Below, one piece after another: positions 23,483-37,399 of a stretch of DNA of 64,000 nt (within the stretch, counting starts at the first letter, position 1; the number at the start of each line of letters is the position of its first letter). The notes beneath the pieces are model-generated. The model saw only the letters and a list, made by a program, of their open reading frames with translations, did no database searches and had not been told where the DNA came from. Location: the NCBI GenBank assembly GCA_900660155.1, contig CABFPE010000189.1, positions 632,829 to 696,828 of the forward strand, in the 5' to 3' direction. Source of the DNA: Hofstenia miamia (lineage: Eukaryota; Xenacoelomorpha; Acoela; Hofsteniidae). The translations under genes and the position numbers were made by a program.

Positions 23483-23770
23483 CTAAAACTCATGGCGCAA
23501 TAGAACTCCAAATATGTTATTCTCCATTACTATGATAGTATCATATTGGAAAAGTTTGAATTTTAAAAATCTACTTTGGTCGATGCAGTGGATCCTTTTT
23601 AATAAATATAGAAAAGTAAGCTTGAGTGAATGATAGTCTATTTCGAGCGAGGCGTTCTTTAGTACTTTATATAACAAAGTTTTTGACTCACTCCAATATA
23701 ATATATTAACTAAAAGGTCACATTCGTAACGATTTATTTGTTGTTGTTGTTGATTTATTTGTAAGCACAT
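23483..23770 (-). CDS. unrecognised 95-codon open frame
   Basis: After a short glutamine run encoded by (TTG)n the frame reads RYECDLLVNILYWSESKTLL and continues open to FGVLLRHEF and a stop. Its amino-acid make-up looks coding rather than random, with regular leucine and isoleucine. There is no clear start or splice context, and it sits beside two LINE fragments, so a mobile-element origin is likely. No family recognised. Confidence 0.25.
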   Translation of the reverse strand: MCLQINQQQQQINRYECDLLVNILYWSESKTLLYKVLKNASLEIDYHSLKLTFLYLLKRIHCIDQSRFLKFKLFQYDTIIVMENNIFGVLLRHEF

Positions 23771-25014
23771 ATATTATTTATCGCTGTGCTGGAAGTATTT
23801 GAAAATATTAAATTTTTCAATGGAAAATGGTCACAAAGGCGACCAAGCTTAATGAAAATGAGAGGTGACCAAACTATCTAGTGGTACTCGCAAATTTGAG
23901 ATATTTCTGGAATAATTAAAACTTTTATTATTATTATTATTATTTTATTATTAAGTGAAGTATGAATATTTAAATAATATTTTTGAAAATAGGCTAAAAT
24001 ATTTGTAAGACTGGCGATTTAAATGAAAATAATTTAACAAGGCAACTTATAAGAACAAATGCTTTAAAAATATTTAAACTGCAAGTACAAAATGTGAACT
24101 AGTATCAAATCCAAACATTACTAAATCAACTAATCAAATTTTAAGCGTATTGTCGGCAAAGTATTCGATTTATTAGAAACAGTAATTGCCATGTTTTGCA
24201 ACAAAATTCTAGCCTTGAAAATGCTTCATCCACATCACAAAATAATGATTTTGTTGTTGGTTATGATTCAATTAAAAAGACAAAATTAATCACTACATTT
24301 TTATCCACAACTATATGTATAATTTTAGCAATGAAACGCTGCGTTTTATTGATATTGGGCATGAAATACAAGAAAATCTAAGTCAAATTATTAATATTTA
24401 AAAATAAATTAGATGTAACAATATCTTACCATTTCTGAAATTTTTCAATAATATTTCTAATACAGCACAAATTACGCGATTAATTACAACGTTCAAAGCC
24501 ATTAAGTAAATTTCAGAAACTCAAATATTTTTTGCCAAACTAACATATTTGATTACATTAAGTTATTAGAAGGATATGCAGAGATCTCACATAAGAGTCT
24601 AGAATTTAGGTCAAAGAAGGTTTACATTGAAGTATGTTTGTCTTGAAAATCAGTAGAAAATAATTTGCTTAGTGTGCATGATCGCAAACAAATCCATTTC
24701 AACAAGTAAAATAGTACATGACATACATATTTGCTGCTTTTGCTTGAATCTATATTCCTGCTTAAAATAAAGAAATTATTAAGATAAAGATATTGTTAAA
24801 TAAATGCTGATTAATATGCTGAAAACAAATAATGTATTTAATGAAAGCATTCATATAAATTTTACATTCAGTCTATGATGTCAATTATATTAGAGACATA
24901 GGAAAATTGTAAAATTCAATAAGGTAATGACAAGACATTCATTATAATAAAATGTCAACAGCATTAGATTGAGAAAAAAAGTCTAGCAAAGAAGATTTTG
25001 CTTTCCCAATGAAT
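23771..25014. other. no gene recognised
   Basis: AT-rich sequence with a short (TTA)n run near 23930. CpG is already rare from about 24500 onward. Confidence 0.4.
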
Positions 25015-25236
25015 TTCTGATCAGTCTGGTCTGCTTCTTAAGAGACAAATCACATCATCAATTCTATTTGGCAATTTGCAATGGAAGAGGTGAACCTGGA
25101 ATTTTTCCAAGTAATCAATTACCATTCTTCCAATGTTGTCTATAATGTCTCTAATTTCAATTTGTCCTTTGTAAATTCCAACACTTCTTAAATGTTGTAT
25201 GATATTATCCTCCACAAAAATTGACGCATCATCCTA
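25015..25236 (-). CDS. exon-like open frame, unrecognised
   Basis: On the minus strand an acceptor-like TTTGTTTAG at about 25237 leads into an open frame reading DDASIFVEDNIIQHLRSVGI, then IDYLEKFQVHLFHCKLPNRI, ending RSRPD and a stop at 25020. It looks like a terminal exon or part of a mobile-element gene. No upstream exon or family was recognised. It lies just outside the CpG-poor core. Confidence 0.25.
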
Positions 25237-26577
25237 AACAAATGCTTGATTCTTTTGATAGTGCATCAAAAATTACAATAAACTCATCTGGAGATTATCC
25301 AAATATTGTTAGGTATTACAACTTGTAAAGATTTTTATATCATTTTTGAATGTGTGCTCTTGAAATAAAAGTTTGTTGAAAAATTTTAGCTCAAGAGTCT
25401 TATGCTGGTGTAGCATCATCTAACAAATAAGCTGCTAAGAAAGAAAGTCAGTTAAACAAACTTAATATATAATTTAAAATGTGATTAGAAATAGATTATA
25501 AAACTTTATATCAACTTAAATTTGTTTGTATAAGGCAACCAAGAAATATTAGTGTAATTGATTATAAATTAGTATTTTTTCCATTATTTTTAGCCATATT
25601 GGCAGATGAACAATTCAAATTTTGAAATCAACAGGTACTTTTTTCAGTTAGCTATAAATAGATTCAATTTAGTTGTAAAAATTGATAAAGAAATTTCTTC
25701 AGAATTATTTTACTTGTTTTCTACTATGGTTTCATTATCTAATAGAATCTCAAGCAAAACAATCACTGTTTAGTTGAGGTCATGATCCATCACAGGAACA
25801 ATTCTAGGTTCCTTATGCCAAGCAATGAAAGTGCACTTATGTTAGGACTATGGTTAGGAGTTTTTATTTTCATTTAGCTGACTATCAATCATTCTCTTAT
25901 GTATTAACAATAACAAATTCGAGATAAGGCTAGTAAGCCAAATTTAGGAATTTGTATTACATTATTTTAGATCTAAATTGATGACTATAAAGTGACCAAT
26001 AATGTGAACAAGCATGTATTGATTATTACAAGTAGGATAGGAAGCTGCTAGATAATTAATTAATTTACTAAAGCCAATATATTTCAGTAATTGCTAAATA
26101 CAATATTAAGTAAGCAGCTAGTAACAATTCAGGTTGCAAGTATACAGTACACTTTACAAATAGAGACTAAGTTGAGTTGTGTCTGGTCTTGAGTAAGCAC
26201 CAAGCTAGGATAGGGTACACATAAGTTATATTGCTGAGCTGAGAGGTGGAACTCATTCAACTGGAATGTAGAAGAGTGGTTGTTACTGGACATGGAGATT
26301 CACTTCAGGTGGATGCCTAATTACCAGCAATTGGAAATGATACCACAGAGCTTCATCACCTAAATAGTGTTCATTATATCATCTGTTAATTACAGTTAAT
26401 GGAATTCATAATGTAGAAGTGAAGCAGTACAAGTGTAGTACATCCCTACCCACTAATGTATCATTCTAATTATAATGGTATAATACAGAAACCAGATGAT
26501 AAAGCCTGGTAAAGGATGTTACACTGGTCTGCTGTATTGATACCATCACTCTATTCAGCAACTAGGCATTCCCAAAT

Positions 26578-26697
26578 AGGAATTGCCAATGTCTCAATAA
26601 TTAATGGCCTGACTTAAGAACTAAACAAGCCTATCCCTACTAAAAGTTAAAGGTAGCCAGGAGATCAGGTATGGGAAGGGTGCTTGGCCACACTCAG
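26578..26697. repeat. direct repeat copy A (LTR-like)
   Basis: About 110 bp with TTGCCAATGTCTCAATAA and CCTATCCCTACTAAAAGTTA. It matches copy B at 34125-34240 in the same orientation. The two copies bracket the Ty3/Gypsy fossil, so they may be remnants of its LTRs, although they are short for that. Confidence 0.7.
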
Positions 26698-29600
26698 TCA
26701 ACCTGAAACAGGGAACCTTAAAAGAAAGAGGCACATTAGACAGGTGCCCTAATTTAAAAAAAGAGAGAGAAGTTCTTGGGTGCAAAGTGCATCCAATGTG
26801 CTAGTATACCTAAACTCAGTGCAGGCCTCAGCTCATGCAATTTAAATGATGCAATAGAATATAAAACATAACAAATGACAAGTAGTTGTGTAAAGCCCTA
26901 TTCCTAGACCTACTGAAGTGCCATAGTGATGAACTTGTAAAGCTGTACCTGAACAATGCATCCTTGGTAACAATCAGGTAATTTAGAAAGCATTTTAAAG
27001 AATCTACATATGCAACAAGAAGTAAATGTTGAGTAAAATCTATTAGGCTTTTTCTAACAAAAGTGAAGTATTTAAACAGAAAACAGGTACTCTATAAACA
27101 AAAAGTAACATTAAATCATACTGTAAATACTAGCAGGTGCCTTGTGACCTTTTGCATGGCAACAACTAATATCAGAAATACAGTGTGGCAGAAGATTTAA
27201 ACATAAAATAAAAGAGCACCAATTGTCTAATCCTTAATATGTCAATCAAGGCAATTAAAAATTCATTTAAATATTGTACAATTTAATATTTATTAATTTT
27301 GAATTATTAATTATGTTTGTGAAGGCAGCAGTTGATCCACACAACTATTTTTAATCCACTAGTTCAACAATATCTGGCTGTGTGAGTTGCTGCACATGCT
27401 GTAACAATGAAATAGCACATAGATTGCTCCAAGATAGGATATCAGAGAATTCAGATGCATGAGTTACATAGCAAATCAATACTAATTCAGTTGTAAGAGT
27501 TTTAGTAAATTTGTAAAACTTTGGGTTGAGCATGTGTGAAGATATTGGTAAGGTGTTTCACAGTGAATTGATTTTTCTTGTAAAAATATTATAGAACTTG
27601 TAGTAGAGACATAATCCTTTTAAAGCTATGAGTAGTGTCATGTGAGCATCAATGTCAGAGGCATGAGATTCATCTTCCTTGATAGTTGTATTAGGGTAAA
27701 AGAATTTAAAGAAAGAGTACAGATTATTATGAGATTTAACCTTATCAAAATAAATCAGTTGTACATTCCACATTGAACACTAGTTGTGAATGTGGCTTGA
27801 ATAAGAGAGCAATATCAGTTTTAGACCATGATTGTGTAAAACAAGTTTTCATGTATGAGATACTATCATTTTCCTTTATGACATATTACTGGAGATCCAC
27901 AATAGTTGCATCAACAGGAGTGGCTTTCATGACATGTATGAGATAGATAGACATGTGTGTTTTAACCCACTCAGGTGATGGTGGTAGTTTCTTGAGGTTG
28001 TTCTCTTTTATAATAACTTGGTGGCATGGCATTAGAGGTATCTTGGTAGATAACATGATATCCTCATTGATTTGCAGTTGCTGTGGTGATTGAATTGCTT
28101 GTTCTAGGGATTCCTTTTTGATCCATCTTTTCAATATTTCAATGTAGTTGTTAACCTGTTGTGAGAACTTCAAATAATATTTGCTGTGGTAGTTGAAAAG
28201 AATTTTGTTTTTAATTACCAAGAGGCATTTACTGGATTTGTTGTAGTAATTAAGCATTGAATGTTGTTGGCAATGAATGGGATGGGTTGATGACACTGGT
28301 GTGTAGGCATCTGAAAGAGAAAATATTTTTGTGTCACAGGTAGCTCCCCACATGTATTTCTTGCAGGTGTCAGAAAACATATGAATATCTTTTGATGCAA
28401 TAGCTAGTTTATTGCTGATCAGTGTTATTGATAAAGAGCCAAGAGGGTTTTCTTTATTAATGATGTGAGAATAGTACTTCTCAAAAAGATTAGCAGGTTT
28501 AGCTTGTTTACATTGTGGTGACATAAGTAGTGATGTTTGATACAAAAGTCAATTCTTTAATTTTATGGAGATAGAAACAATTGAGATTTCATAGAATTTG
28601 ATTTTTGGATGGAGTCACAAGTTTTGTGAGATAGTGGGGTCTTTAGTAAGATATATAGTGATTAATCAGTGTGCTGATTTTGCATTAATGTCTGGTGCTC
28701 ACGGTTCCTTAAAGAAAGCTTTCTTAAAATCTGTTTGATGCTGATTGGTTAGACTTTGTTCTATATTATGCAATAGTCTTTCTGCTGAATAGTGATATTT
28801 GCCAGAAGGTGATGATATTTTGATGTGAGGCCAGTTGTTTTCTGTAAGCTGATCAGCTTTGATGTTAGTCCAGATACCCACAATATCATTTAATGTGTTG
28901 ACTGACTGAGTGAAAGCAAAGCAGATATGTATTTTGGTAATGGTAGCAGGAGCAGGTTGTTCAGTGATAATTTGTATGACTGTGCCTGTAGTAGGATGTC
29001 TACTGCTAAGTGTTTGTCCACCATGATGCAATGTAAAAACAGATTGATATGAATTAATGCTGCAGTAGAAGAGTTGTAATTTGGTAAACTAAGAACAGCA
29101 AAGTTGGTGGAGTGGAGAATAAAGAAATTATCCAAACTGAGTTCCAGTTTGTAGAGTTCATTTCCAACTAAGTGAGATTGAACAGTATCCAGAACAACAA
29201 TAGTAATTTTAATTTTCAAAACTTTAGCAAGTTTATAAGCTAGAGATATTTTCTCTATCAGTTTTGCATCAGAAAGTTCTTCAGTTTTAATGAAAAAAAT
29301 AACTAGTAAGTTTTCCAGAGAAAGATTAACTTCAGACTGCATAATTAGATTATCCTTGTAAGATAATAAATGATAAAGATTAGTAAGGCAAAATTCTGCA
29401 TTGAAAATAGTATGAACAGTACTGTGGTAATAGGATTTATTCATGTTTTCAAGCATCTCATGTGTATAAAAGATAAGAGTATTGATAGCTGGCCAGTTTT
29501 CTGTGTCTATTAGATAAGGTAGAACAGAACAACTAACTTTGTGGTTAGGAGTATCAAATTTTTTTGTTAATGTAGAGTTTTTTTCAAAAGGTAGCTGAGA

Positions 29601-32600
29601 TTTGGAAATTTAGCCTGAAGTTCTCATGGCAATAAAGTAAGGATGCAAAGTCTCATAGCCAACATATGAGAGTCAAGCATGACATTGTTGCTGCTGTTTT
29701 AGTGAGTGTTGGTGAGATGAAGATCTCTGTGAAGATGCAGAACTAAGGGAGGAGCATGAGTGATTGCAGTAAAACAAGTGGTTGTAACACTGTCTTATCT
29801 GCAATACTAGTTTCCAATTTTCATTTAACTTAATGTCCAATGTCCATATGAGACCATTCTGTGAGATGGCTACCTGAGCTGTACCATGAGTAGGTGCTTG
29901 GCAAGGTTGAATGACCCAAACTAGTTGTGTAGTTTCCACCAGCCTCCTACCTGTGCAACAGATGCAAAGGGTGGACTCCTAGTTCAGTGTGAGTGTTTCA
30001 TTCTGTGGTGACAATTGTAGGTATGAGGTGTGCTGCTCTTACTGCCAGAATGTTTGGATGGAGTTTGCTTCATTTGCTTGAGGTCTAAAAAGAAGATTAA
30101 GACTGAGATCCCAGTCTGTGGGATTTATTGTGTTTTTTGTGCATACTTTGCATTTTGGCAATGTTCAAATTTGCAGATAGGTTATATCAGGAAATGTCAC
30201 AGGATCATTAAAAAAATCCTCATGAACATCATCTAGCTCAGGCATTAGTGTAATAGTGTTGTTATTGTTGTTTATGATTTGAAATTCATGTCTGTTATTG
30301 ATTGTTGTGTATTCTTTATCTTTGATAGTTCTTTGTAGCAATTGAAAATTTCTAGTTGTGCCATTGTCTAAAATGTAGTTATTATGGTCTAATACTTTAG
30401 TAATTGTATGTGGACCTGTCCAGGTTGTTGTAAGTTTACACATTTGTTTGTCATCAGTAGTCTGTACTGGTGTAAAAGAGCAAACTTTATCACTGACTTG
30501 ATGTGGTAGGACATATATGTCCTTGTTATAATTGTGTATTTGGTGGACATAGCTTTTCTTATTGAACATGCAAATGGTTTTGTGTATTTCCTGGAGTTGG
30601 TGCATCAGGTCTTTGATATAATCATTTTTTGGTAGTGGTTTTTAGTGCTTATACATTATTGCTAGTGGTGTATTAGCTTCATGACCATATGTCACCTTGA
30701 AAGGTGTAAGACCAGTAGTGGAGTGAACATTAGTATTGTAAAAGTATTCAATGTGGGGAAGTAAGTATTTCCAATATTTACCTCCAACTCTGGAAGTAGC
30801 AATGTAAATTAGTTTAATTAAAGTTTTATTTAGTCATTCTACTATGCTGTTGTTTTGCTGGTAGTATGGAGTAGTGTGCTCATGCAAGATATCAAGCTTT
30901 TGTAGCAGTTCCTATATAAGAGAGCCTTTGAATTGTGTGCCTCTATCAGATAATGGTGTGGTCATAGGACTGAAACAAAGGATCCATGTATGTAGTATTG
31001 CTGTGGCAATGGTACATGCTGTTTGGTCAATTATGGAGAGCATGTGAGAGTATTTGGTGAAGTTGTCAACTAATATGATCACATATTGAAAGCCTTTGTT
31101 GTCCTTTAACAGTTGTTCAATGTCTACATAGACTATATTGTTAGGACCAGTTGATGTTATTTTTTGAAAGTTAGTTTTTTGGATTAGGAGAATGTGTGGT
31201 GTTGGTTAAAATACAAGTTGTACATTTATTGATGATGTTGGTAATGATGGATCATACACCTATGCAGATGAACTGGGTGTTCAAGTTGTTCTGTTTGAAT
31301 AATACCATGTGGCCTCTTTCATGGAATTTGCAAGCAATGCCTCATTTATAATATTCTGGTAATGTGATTTGATTCTGATGTTTATCTGTGACAAAGAGAA
31401 GACCATTCACTGTTAAAGCTCATTTATAGTTATTGTAATATTTATTGATTAAATTGGTTAATTGTGATTTTGTATTTTTTATTTTATTAATTATCTCTTT
31501 TAATTGGATGTCAATGTGTTGATGTTTAATTATCTCTTGTTTGTTAATCTCCTCTTTTAGATGGACTGGTAGTATTGGATGGCCTTAGCAGCTTTCTGTT
31601 GTGTTGGCTTAGTTTCATTGTGATGATATTGTTGTAATGCAGTTAAGAGATCAGCATTTGTTTGTTGACAGCCTTTGTGGTGCACTATCATAAATTTAAA
31701 GCTGGTTAGGTACTTGATCCTGTGAGTAATAATGTTAGATCAGTCACTGGAAAATTTTTTAAGAGAACTTATGCCTGAGTTGTCAGTGTGAACAGTGAAG
31801 TGTGACTGACCTAGTAAGAAATATCTGAATTTTTTCAGGCTTTCAATAAGGGAGAGCATTTCAGCCTTCATTGAGCCATACTTCAATGCAGCTGGACATA
31901 GCTTGTGGCTAAAGAATTGGATTGGTGTTTTGACTCCATTGATTATTTGGCTTAGTGCTTCACAGATGGCTACAGAACTGGCATCACAATCAAGGATGAA
32001 TTCTTTAGAAAAATCTGTGGTGTTCAGACTGGTTAAGTGTTTCAATTCTGATTTTAAATTGTCTAATTCTTGTTGGTGGTCCCAAGACCATTGAAACAGA
32101 GTTTTAGCTTTTAGTAGATTGGATATATGGATGGTTTTTTCAGCAATATTGGGTATCAATATTTGGTAATAATTGAAGAAATTCATTGTATGTCTTTTTT
32201 GGTGTTAGGTGGCATAATTTTTTATATTGTATCATGTGCATCTTCTTTAAGACTTATTTTATGTTTTTCAATTTTTCTGCTGAGGAATACAACAGATATT
32301 TACAGGAAGTGACATTTTGTGCATTAATTCTTAAACTGGAATATTTAGTAAATGTAAGATCTTATCATGTTTTTGTAGGTTGTCTGGTATTGTTTTGGAT
32401 GCAATGAGAATATCATCAATGTATGTTGCAATGCCTTCATCTAGTTGGTGCTCATCATTTTGCAGTACCTGTATGATGTAACATTGAAATGTGGCCAGTG
32501 CATTACAAAGGCAACAGCCATGTAGAGACACTCACAGAGGCTGTGAGGAGTAATGAAGGCAGTTTTTTCTATATCAGATTTATGCATTGGCACTTGCCAA

Positions 32601-34236
32601 TAGGCTTTGTATAAATCAAGAGTCTTAAAGAATGAATTTTGGCATGATGTGTACAGTATTTGATCAAGTCATAGAAGAGGGTAAGCATCTTTTTTGGTGA
32701 TGTTATTAAGCTTGTGAAAGTCTACTTATAATCTATATTTGTCACCCAGTTTGATGAACACAGTTGGTGATGCATATGGGCTTTTGGATGGTTGGATGAT
32801 ACTGTTATTAAGTAAGTCCATAATGATTTTAAAAGTAATCCTGCTTTAGGTGATCTGGCACAGGTCAGACTGCTTGTTGAATTTGTGTGTTGTTCACTGT
32901 CTCTATGCAGTGCTCCTTTCTGATGGCTTTCCCAACAGTGATGGTGTTAAGATTTAAAATGGTTTTATGTTTTTCTAATAACTTAGTAAGAGAGTCCATT
33001 TTGGATTCACTTAGGTGAAGATGTTAAGCTGTGGTAATGGTTGATGCAGAAAGATTAGCAGTTTTGTCTGACTCTTGTAATGGATAGAATTGGTTTCAGT
33101 TTTTTCTGGACAATTATTACTGGAGAAGCATAAATCATGATGTTCTCTGGTGTGATGGTAATAAACTTATTGGTTTTATTGAGTATGGCTGTAGTACAGG
33201 TATTGTTTCAACATTGCAGTATGGATGCTAATATTATGATTTTTTTAGAATTCATGCCTTGTTGGTTGTTTATAACAATATCAGTTGTTATCAGCTGTTC
33301 ACTGGTGAGAGTGATGAAGTGCCAGCTAAATGGTTCAATTTTGGTAATGAGGTTTTCATTAATTCAATGTTTTGGTGATTCATCTCTTTTGCTTGTTTCA
33401 AGAGATGATTGTTCTGTTGAAGAATGTTGTCTGAGGTTTCAACTCTCTGTTCTAGAATTTCATTTCATTTTTCAAGTGCTACATTTTCTTTGCACCAGCA
33501 TTGATTTTGGGTTTGTACCTCTTTTAGTTCAGAGTACATTTGTTTTTTGGACATCTGAAGTTTCTTATACTCATTGACAATTTGAATTTTGTCAGCTTGC
33601 AATAGTGTGATTTCCTGACACAAGTTCTGGTTCTCTTTCTGGATTATATCAAATCTTTTGTAATTTTCAATCTGGATTTCTTTGATTTTTTGCTTTAGTG
33701 CCTCTATATTGGTTTCAAATGACTGGATTTTTTCTATGAGTTCCTCTTTTGAGATGGTGTTTTATTTTGACTGGGGCTAGAATGAGATGTGAGAGTGACT
33801 GGTTTTTTACTATGTGTGTTTGGCATTTTCTTTTTCATGTAATGATACCTGAGATGCTTTCATCAGTGGTGATCTTTGGTTGATTGGTAAGGCTTTAGTT
33901 GCTTTAGTTAGTTGCTAAAAAAGATTTTCAGTAATTTCAGCTTTCAGCAGCAATATGTTTCAGCTATGTAGGTTGTTCCACACTTCCAAACAGATAGAAT
34001 CTCTGAAACTTTAAGTAATTTTGCTCATTCTTTTGTATGCTTCTTTTTCCAGGATCTCTTTTGCAGAGGTACCATTAATTATAAAACATACTTGAGTTAG
34101 GAGTGTCCTGTGGAGTGATAAACACCAGGATTTGCCAATGTCTCAATAACAAATCACCAGACTCCAAAGCTAAATGAGCCTATCCCTACTAAAAGTTAAA
34201 GGTAGCCTGAGATCAGATATGGGAAGTGTGCATGGC
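26583..34236 (-). mobile_element. Ty3/Gypsy retroelement fossil with a third ORF region
   Basis: On the minus strand the parts lie in Ty3/Gypsy order: a coiled-coil gag-like region (about 33150-33900), reverse transcriptase with YIDDILIAS (about 32330-33000), RNase H with FILDCDASSVAI and FTVHTD (31740-32186), an integrase core (about 30650-31560), and a basic C-terminal tail (30165-30605). A further coding region of unknown family follows (about 27886-30000), in the place where some Gypsy-type elements carry an env-like gene. About 110-bp direct repeats lie at both ends. The element is clearly broken, with many breaks, and is nearly free of CpG, which suggests a long-methylated, old copy. 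Confidence 0.8.
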
Positions 34237-34240
34237 CATG
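34125..34240. repeat. direct repeat copy B (LTR-like)
   Basis: Partner of copy A (26578-26697), sharing TTGCCAATGTCTCAATAA and the CCTATCCCTACTAAAAGTTA block. Similarity stops on both sides at about the same points. Confidence 0.7.
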
Positions 34241-34660
34241 AAATGTTTTTGAAGGCAGAGTTTGATGCCACATTATTACCATTACAACCAAATTTGCTAA
34301 AATGAAGACATATTTCCATCTGCAAAAGTGCCAGATGATAAATGTCATTGGCAGTACTACTATATTGGAAGTGACTCCTACAGCTTCTTAAGGAACCTAA
34401 CAAATCAGAGGAATGATAGTTCACAGATGTACATTATTGACATTATTGCAAGAAGCTACCAGTCAGATTACTACATGTGGCCTCACAATTGTATTAATAC
34501 TTATTATACCATCTAATATGGATTAATGTCTGAAATTGTTAAATGCCTTCAACATGTGAATAGTTGCACCTGTTACTTATGTTGAAGTCCTTTAATGTAG
34601 AAATCATAGAAATTATCCAAAGCATGCATCAAATAACAATAATCAATATCTACTTTGCAG

Positions 34661-34781
34661 ATCATAGAGCTACAAAGAGAGAATAACTTTGATGAGATTT
34701 TTGTTGCTTCAATACATCAAGTGCATATTCATTTGAATAACACAAAACATCCTGAAACAATAAAACTCTTTAAATCAAATG
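34661..34781 (+). CDS. isolated exon-like segment, unrecognised
   Basis: A good acceptor (TACTTTGCAG) precedes 121 bases that are open in one frame, reading IIELQRENNFDEIFVASIHQ and ending LFKSNG, followed by a GTAAGC donor. Such a pair around an open frame is unusual in this region. No neighbouring exon or family recognised; chance or a mobile-element exon are both possible. Confidence 0.25.
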
Positions 34782-37399
34782 GTAAGCATTTCATAGCTGT
34801 GCTAGGATAGTCAGTGCAACATTAATGAAAGTAAATAATGAAAAAATTAAACTAAGCTAAAAAAATTCAAATCAATTGAGTATTGTGATTGGAAGTTGCA
34901 AATTATTAAATAGATTGCTAATGAATTTGCTACAGAAGACTGACATTTATATTTTTCATTTATATTTTCACTTTGAACTTTTAAGTAGAGAAAGATTGGA
35001 GCAAGTATTGAATTTCTATTTTTGCAATTTTTTTACAAGTGTAATTAATGAGTGAGCAACCACTGCTGGCAATGACAAGGCTGTCAAGAAAGCATTAGTG
35101 CAGGTCACAGGTTACTTTGTCTGAAAATGGCATCTAAATGATTTCAGTTTGAATATATTTTTAGTTGGCAAACAAAACTGAATTGCTTAATACACACTTG
35201 TGTCTAAGTGAAAACAGCACTTTTTGAATTATGAAATTTTCTTGGTATCTCTCTTAATATTAGTCAAGTTCTCTTCTGGGAGTTTCAATTCACTTTTGCA
35301 TTGTGTCAGAAGTTTAATAATTAATCATTCATTTACATCTAAGAATTGGCCATTTAGAACATTTGAAGTACAAAAAATAAGGGCAGCTGTTGTGAAATAT
35401 TAGTAGGGTTGTTGGCAAAATCAATAGTCTACAATAGTGGCAGTTCAGACATCTTGAAAGACTTACCATGAAATGTGTTGCAGTATAATGGCTGAACACT
35501 AGCAGCTTCTGTTTACAAAAATGTTGACATTTAATTCACAAATACTGAATTAGAAAATGCAAGTTTGGAAGAGAAATATCCATTGAGATCTATCACTTAA
35601 CCTTAACCTTTTTAAGTGTGCTTCCATAAAGTTTCAGCATTCACTGTAAGCCTTTACTAGAATGTTTCAATATTAACAAAACATGTTTATATGAATAAAA
35701 TATAATATGTTAATCTCTAGTGCTATAATAACTTTTGTTTGAACTTTAGAATAATCAGTTCACAACAAGAGTTATTAAATATTGTTGAATTCTTCTCCAA
35801 TATTATTATTTTAATGTCATTAATGATTTATGTTAAAATCCTACAACATAGCATACAATTATGTGTACTTAAAAGGGATTTGGGCTTGATTGGAAAAACT
35901 TTTTCTAACAATGAATTTTTTATATTTTTTGGTTTCAAAGAGTTAGATAGTACAAGCAATAAGCCATGCTAAAAAAATAAATTTTCTGTTTTCTTATTCT
36001 ACACTGAGATTTACTATCCTTCAAATCTATATTTTGTGCTAACATGGATAGATAAATCTTGAGTTTTTAGTGTAGCTTGGAATTACAGAGTCAAATACAT
36101 TAAAATAAAAATTTGTGATGATTGAAAAAATTTATATATAATTTGCAGGCACAGTTTGGCATTATAGCAATGAATGGAAAATACTTGTGCTAAAACATAT
36201 ATTCCTATTGTTTGTTTATTAGTACTATATAATGATATCTGATATCTCCTATTTTCTTGTGGTAAGTGTTGAAAAACATTAATTATGAGTATAATGTAAC
36301 TAAAATATCAACAAAAAAGAATATAGTTAGCATGATTACATAAGGGACTTTTTCAAATTTAACTTCCATAGTAACCCAAGTAGACTTTTAAGTAACTAAA
36401 ATTGGAGTGAAAAAAAAAGAATTTTGTAATTTTAGTGTGGCATAAAAACTTTCATCAATGTTGTATTCTTTATTTTTCATTTATTTCAATTTCAATATTA
36501 TTATTTCAAATTTATTTTAATTTAAATTTTGACATAGTGACAACAGTGCCATATATTTTCATTTGAATGTAACAGCAGATGTTTGATTTTGTACCTGTCA
36601 GCTATTTGTTCATATTTTCATGTGATATGTTTTACTTACAACTACCAGTTTTCATTTGTATAAATATCCATGAATTGTTCATTTATTTTCTCTTCAGTTT
36701 ATTCTCAGTAATTTTTTTTTACTTTTTATTTTTGACTTATCTTTTATTTAAAAATTATGTGTTTTTAACTTTCCAACTGCATAGTTAAGGGGCATCCAGA
36801 TATGGTATAACTTGGCTTAGGTTACATGTACAGCTAGAGCTTTTGTACTACTTGTGATTCATTATTAATGCTTTCACCTAAATTGCATGAGATATGAAAT
36901 ACACTGAGTTTAGGTTATTATGCTAAGCACTTATGTTCCCTACATACACCCATGAGTTAGGCCCTCTTTATTCTTAATCAATTAGGGCTCTGGTGTTATG
37001 TGACTCTTCTTTAAAGTTTTCTGTATCAGGTCAGCCAAGTGTGGGCCACTCTTCAACAACATCATCTCCTGTTTTACTTTTAACTTATATTAGGATAGGG
37101 TATAACAGCAAGAGGAGGTAATTATTTTGTAGCATCAGTAAATCCATGCATTGACTCAAAGCCCTCAATAAGCTAGGATAGTAGAACAGTTAGCTGATTT
37201 CATACTAATGCCACATGGAAACTACCACAGGACTCTAAATACATGTATTGTTTAACCATACCACTTTCAGTGAAAGCTCTGTTATCACCAACAAAAAGAT
37301 GTTGATCCTCTTTTGAGAAGATGATGGAAACTTCACTCTTGGATTGTAGATAGAATCACTGTTTCTCAGTACTGTCAGGAAGAAAAAAACTTTTTTTGG
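34782..37399. other. CpG-free AT-rich stretch, no gene recognised
   Basis: No family, terminal repeat or splice pattern was recognised. I saw no CpG in it. Confidence 0.45.

Noticed and set aside
31903-33577. Plus-strand ORFs up to 146 codons
   Set aside because: Antisense to the Gypsy pol and gag-like regions; the minus strand carries the recognisable motifs.
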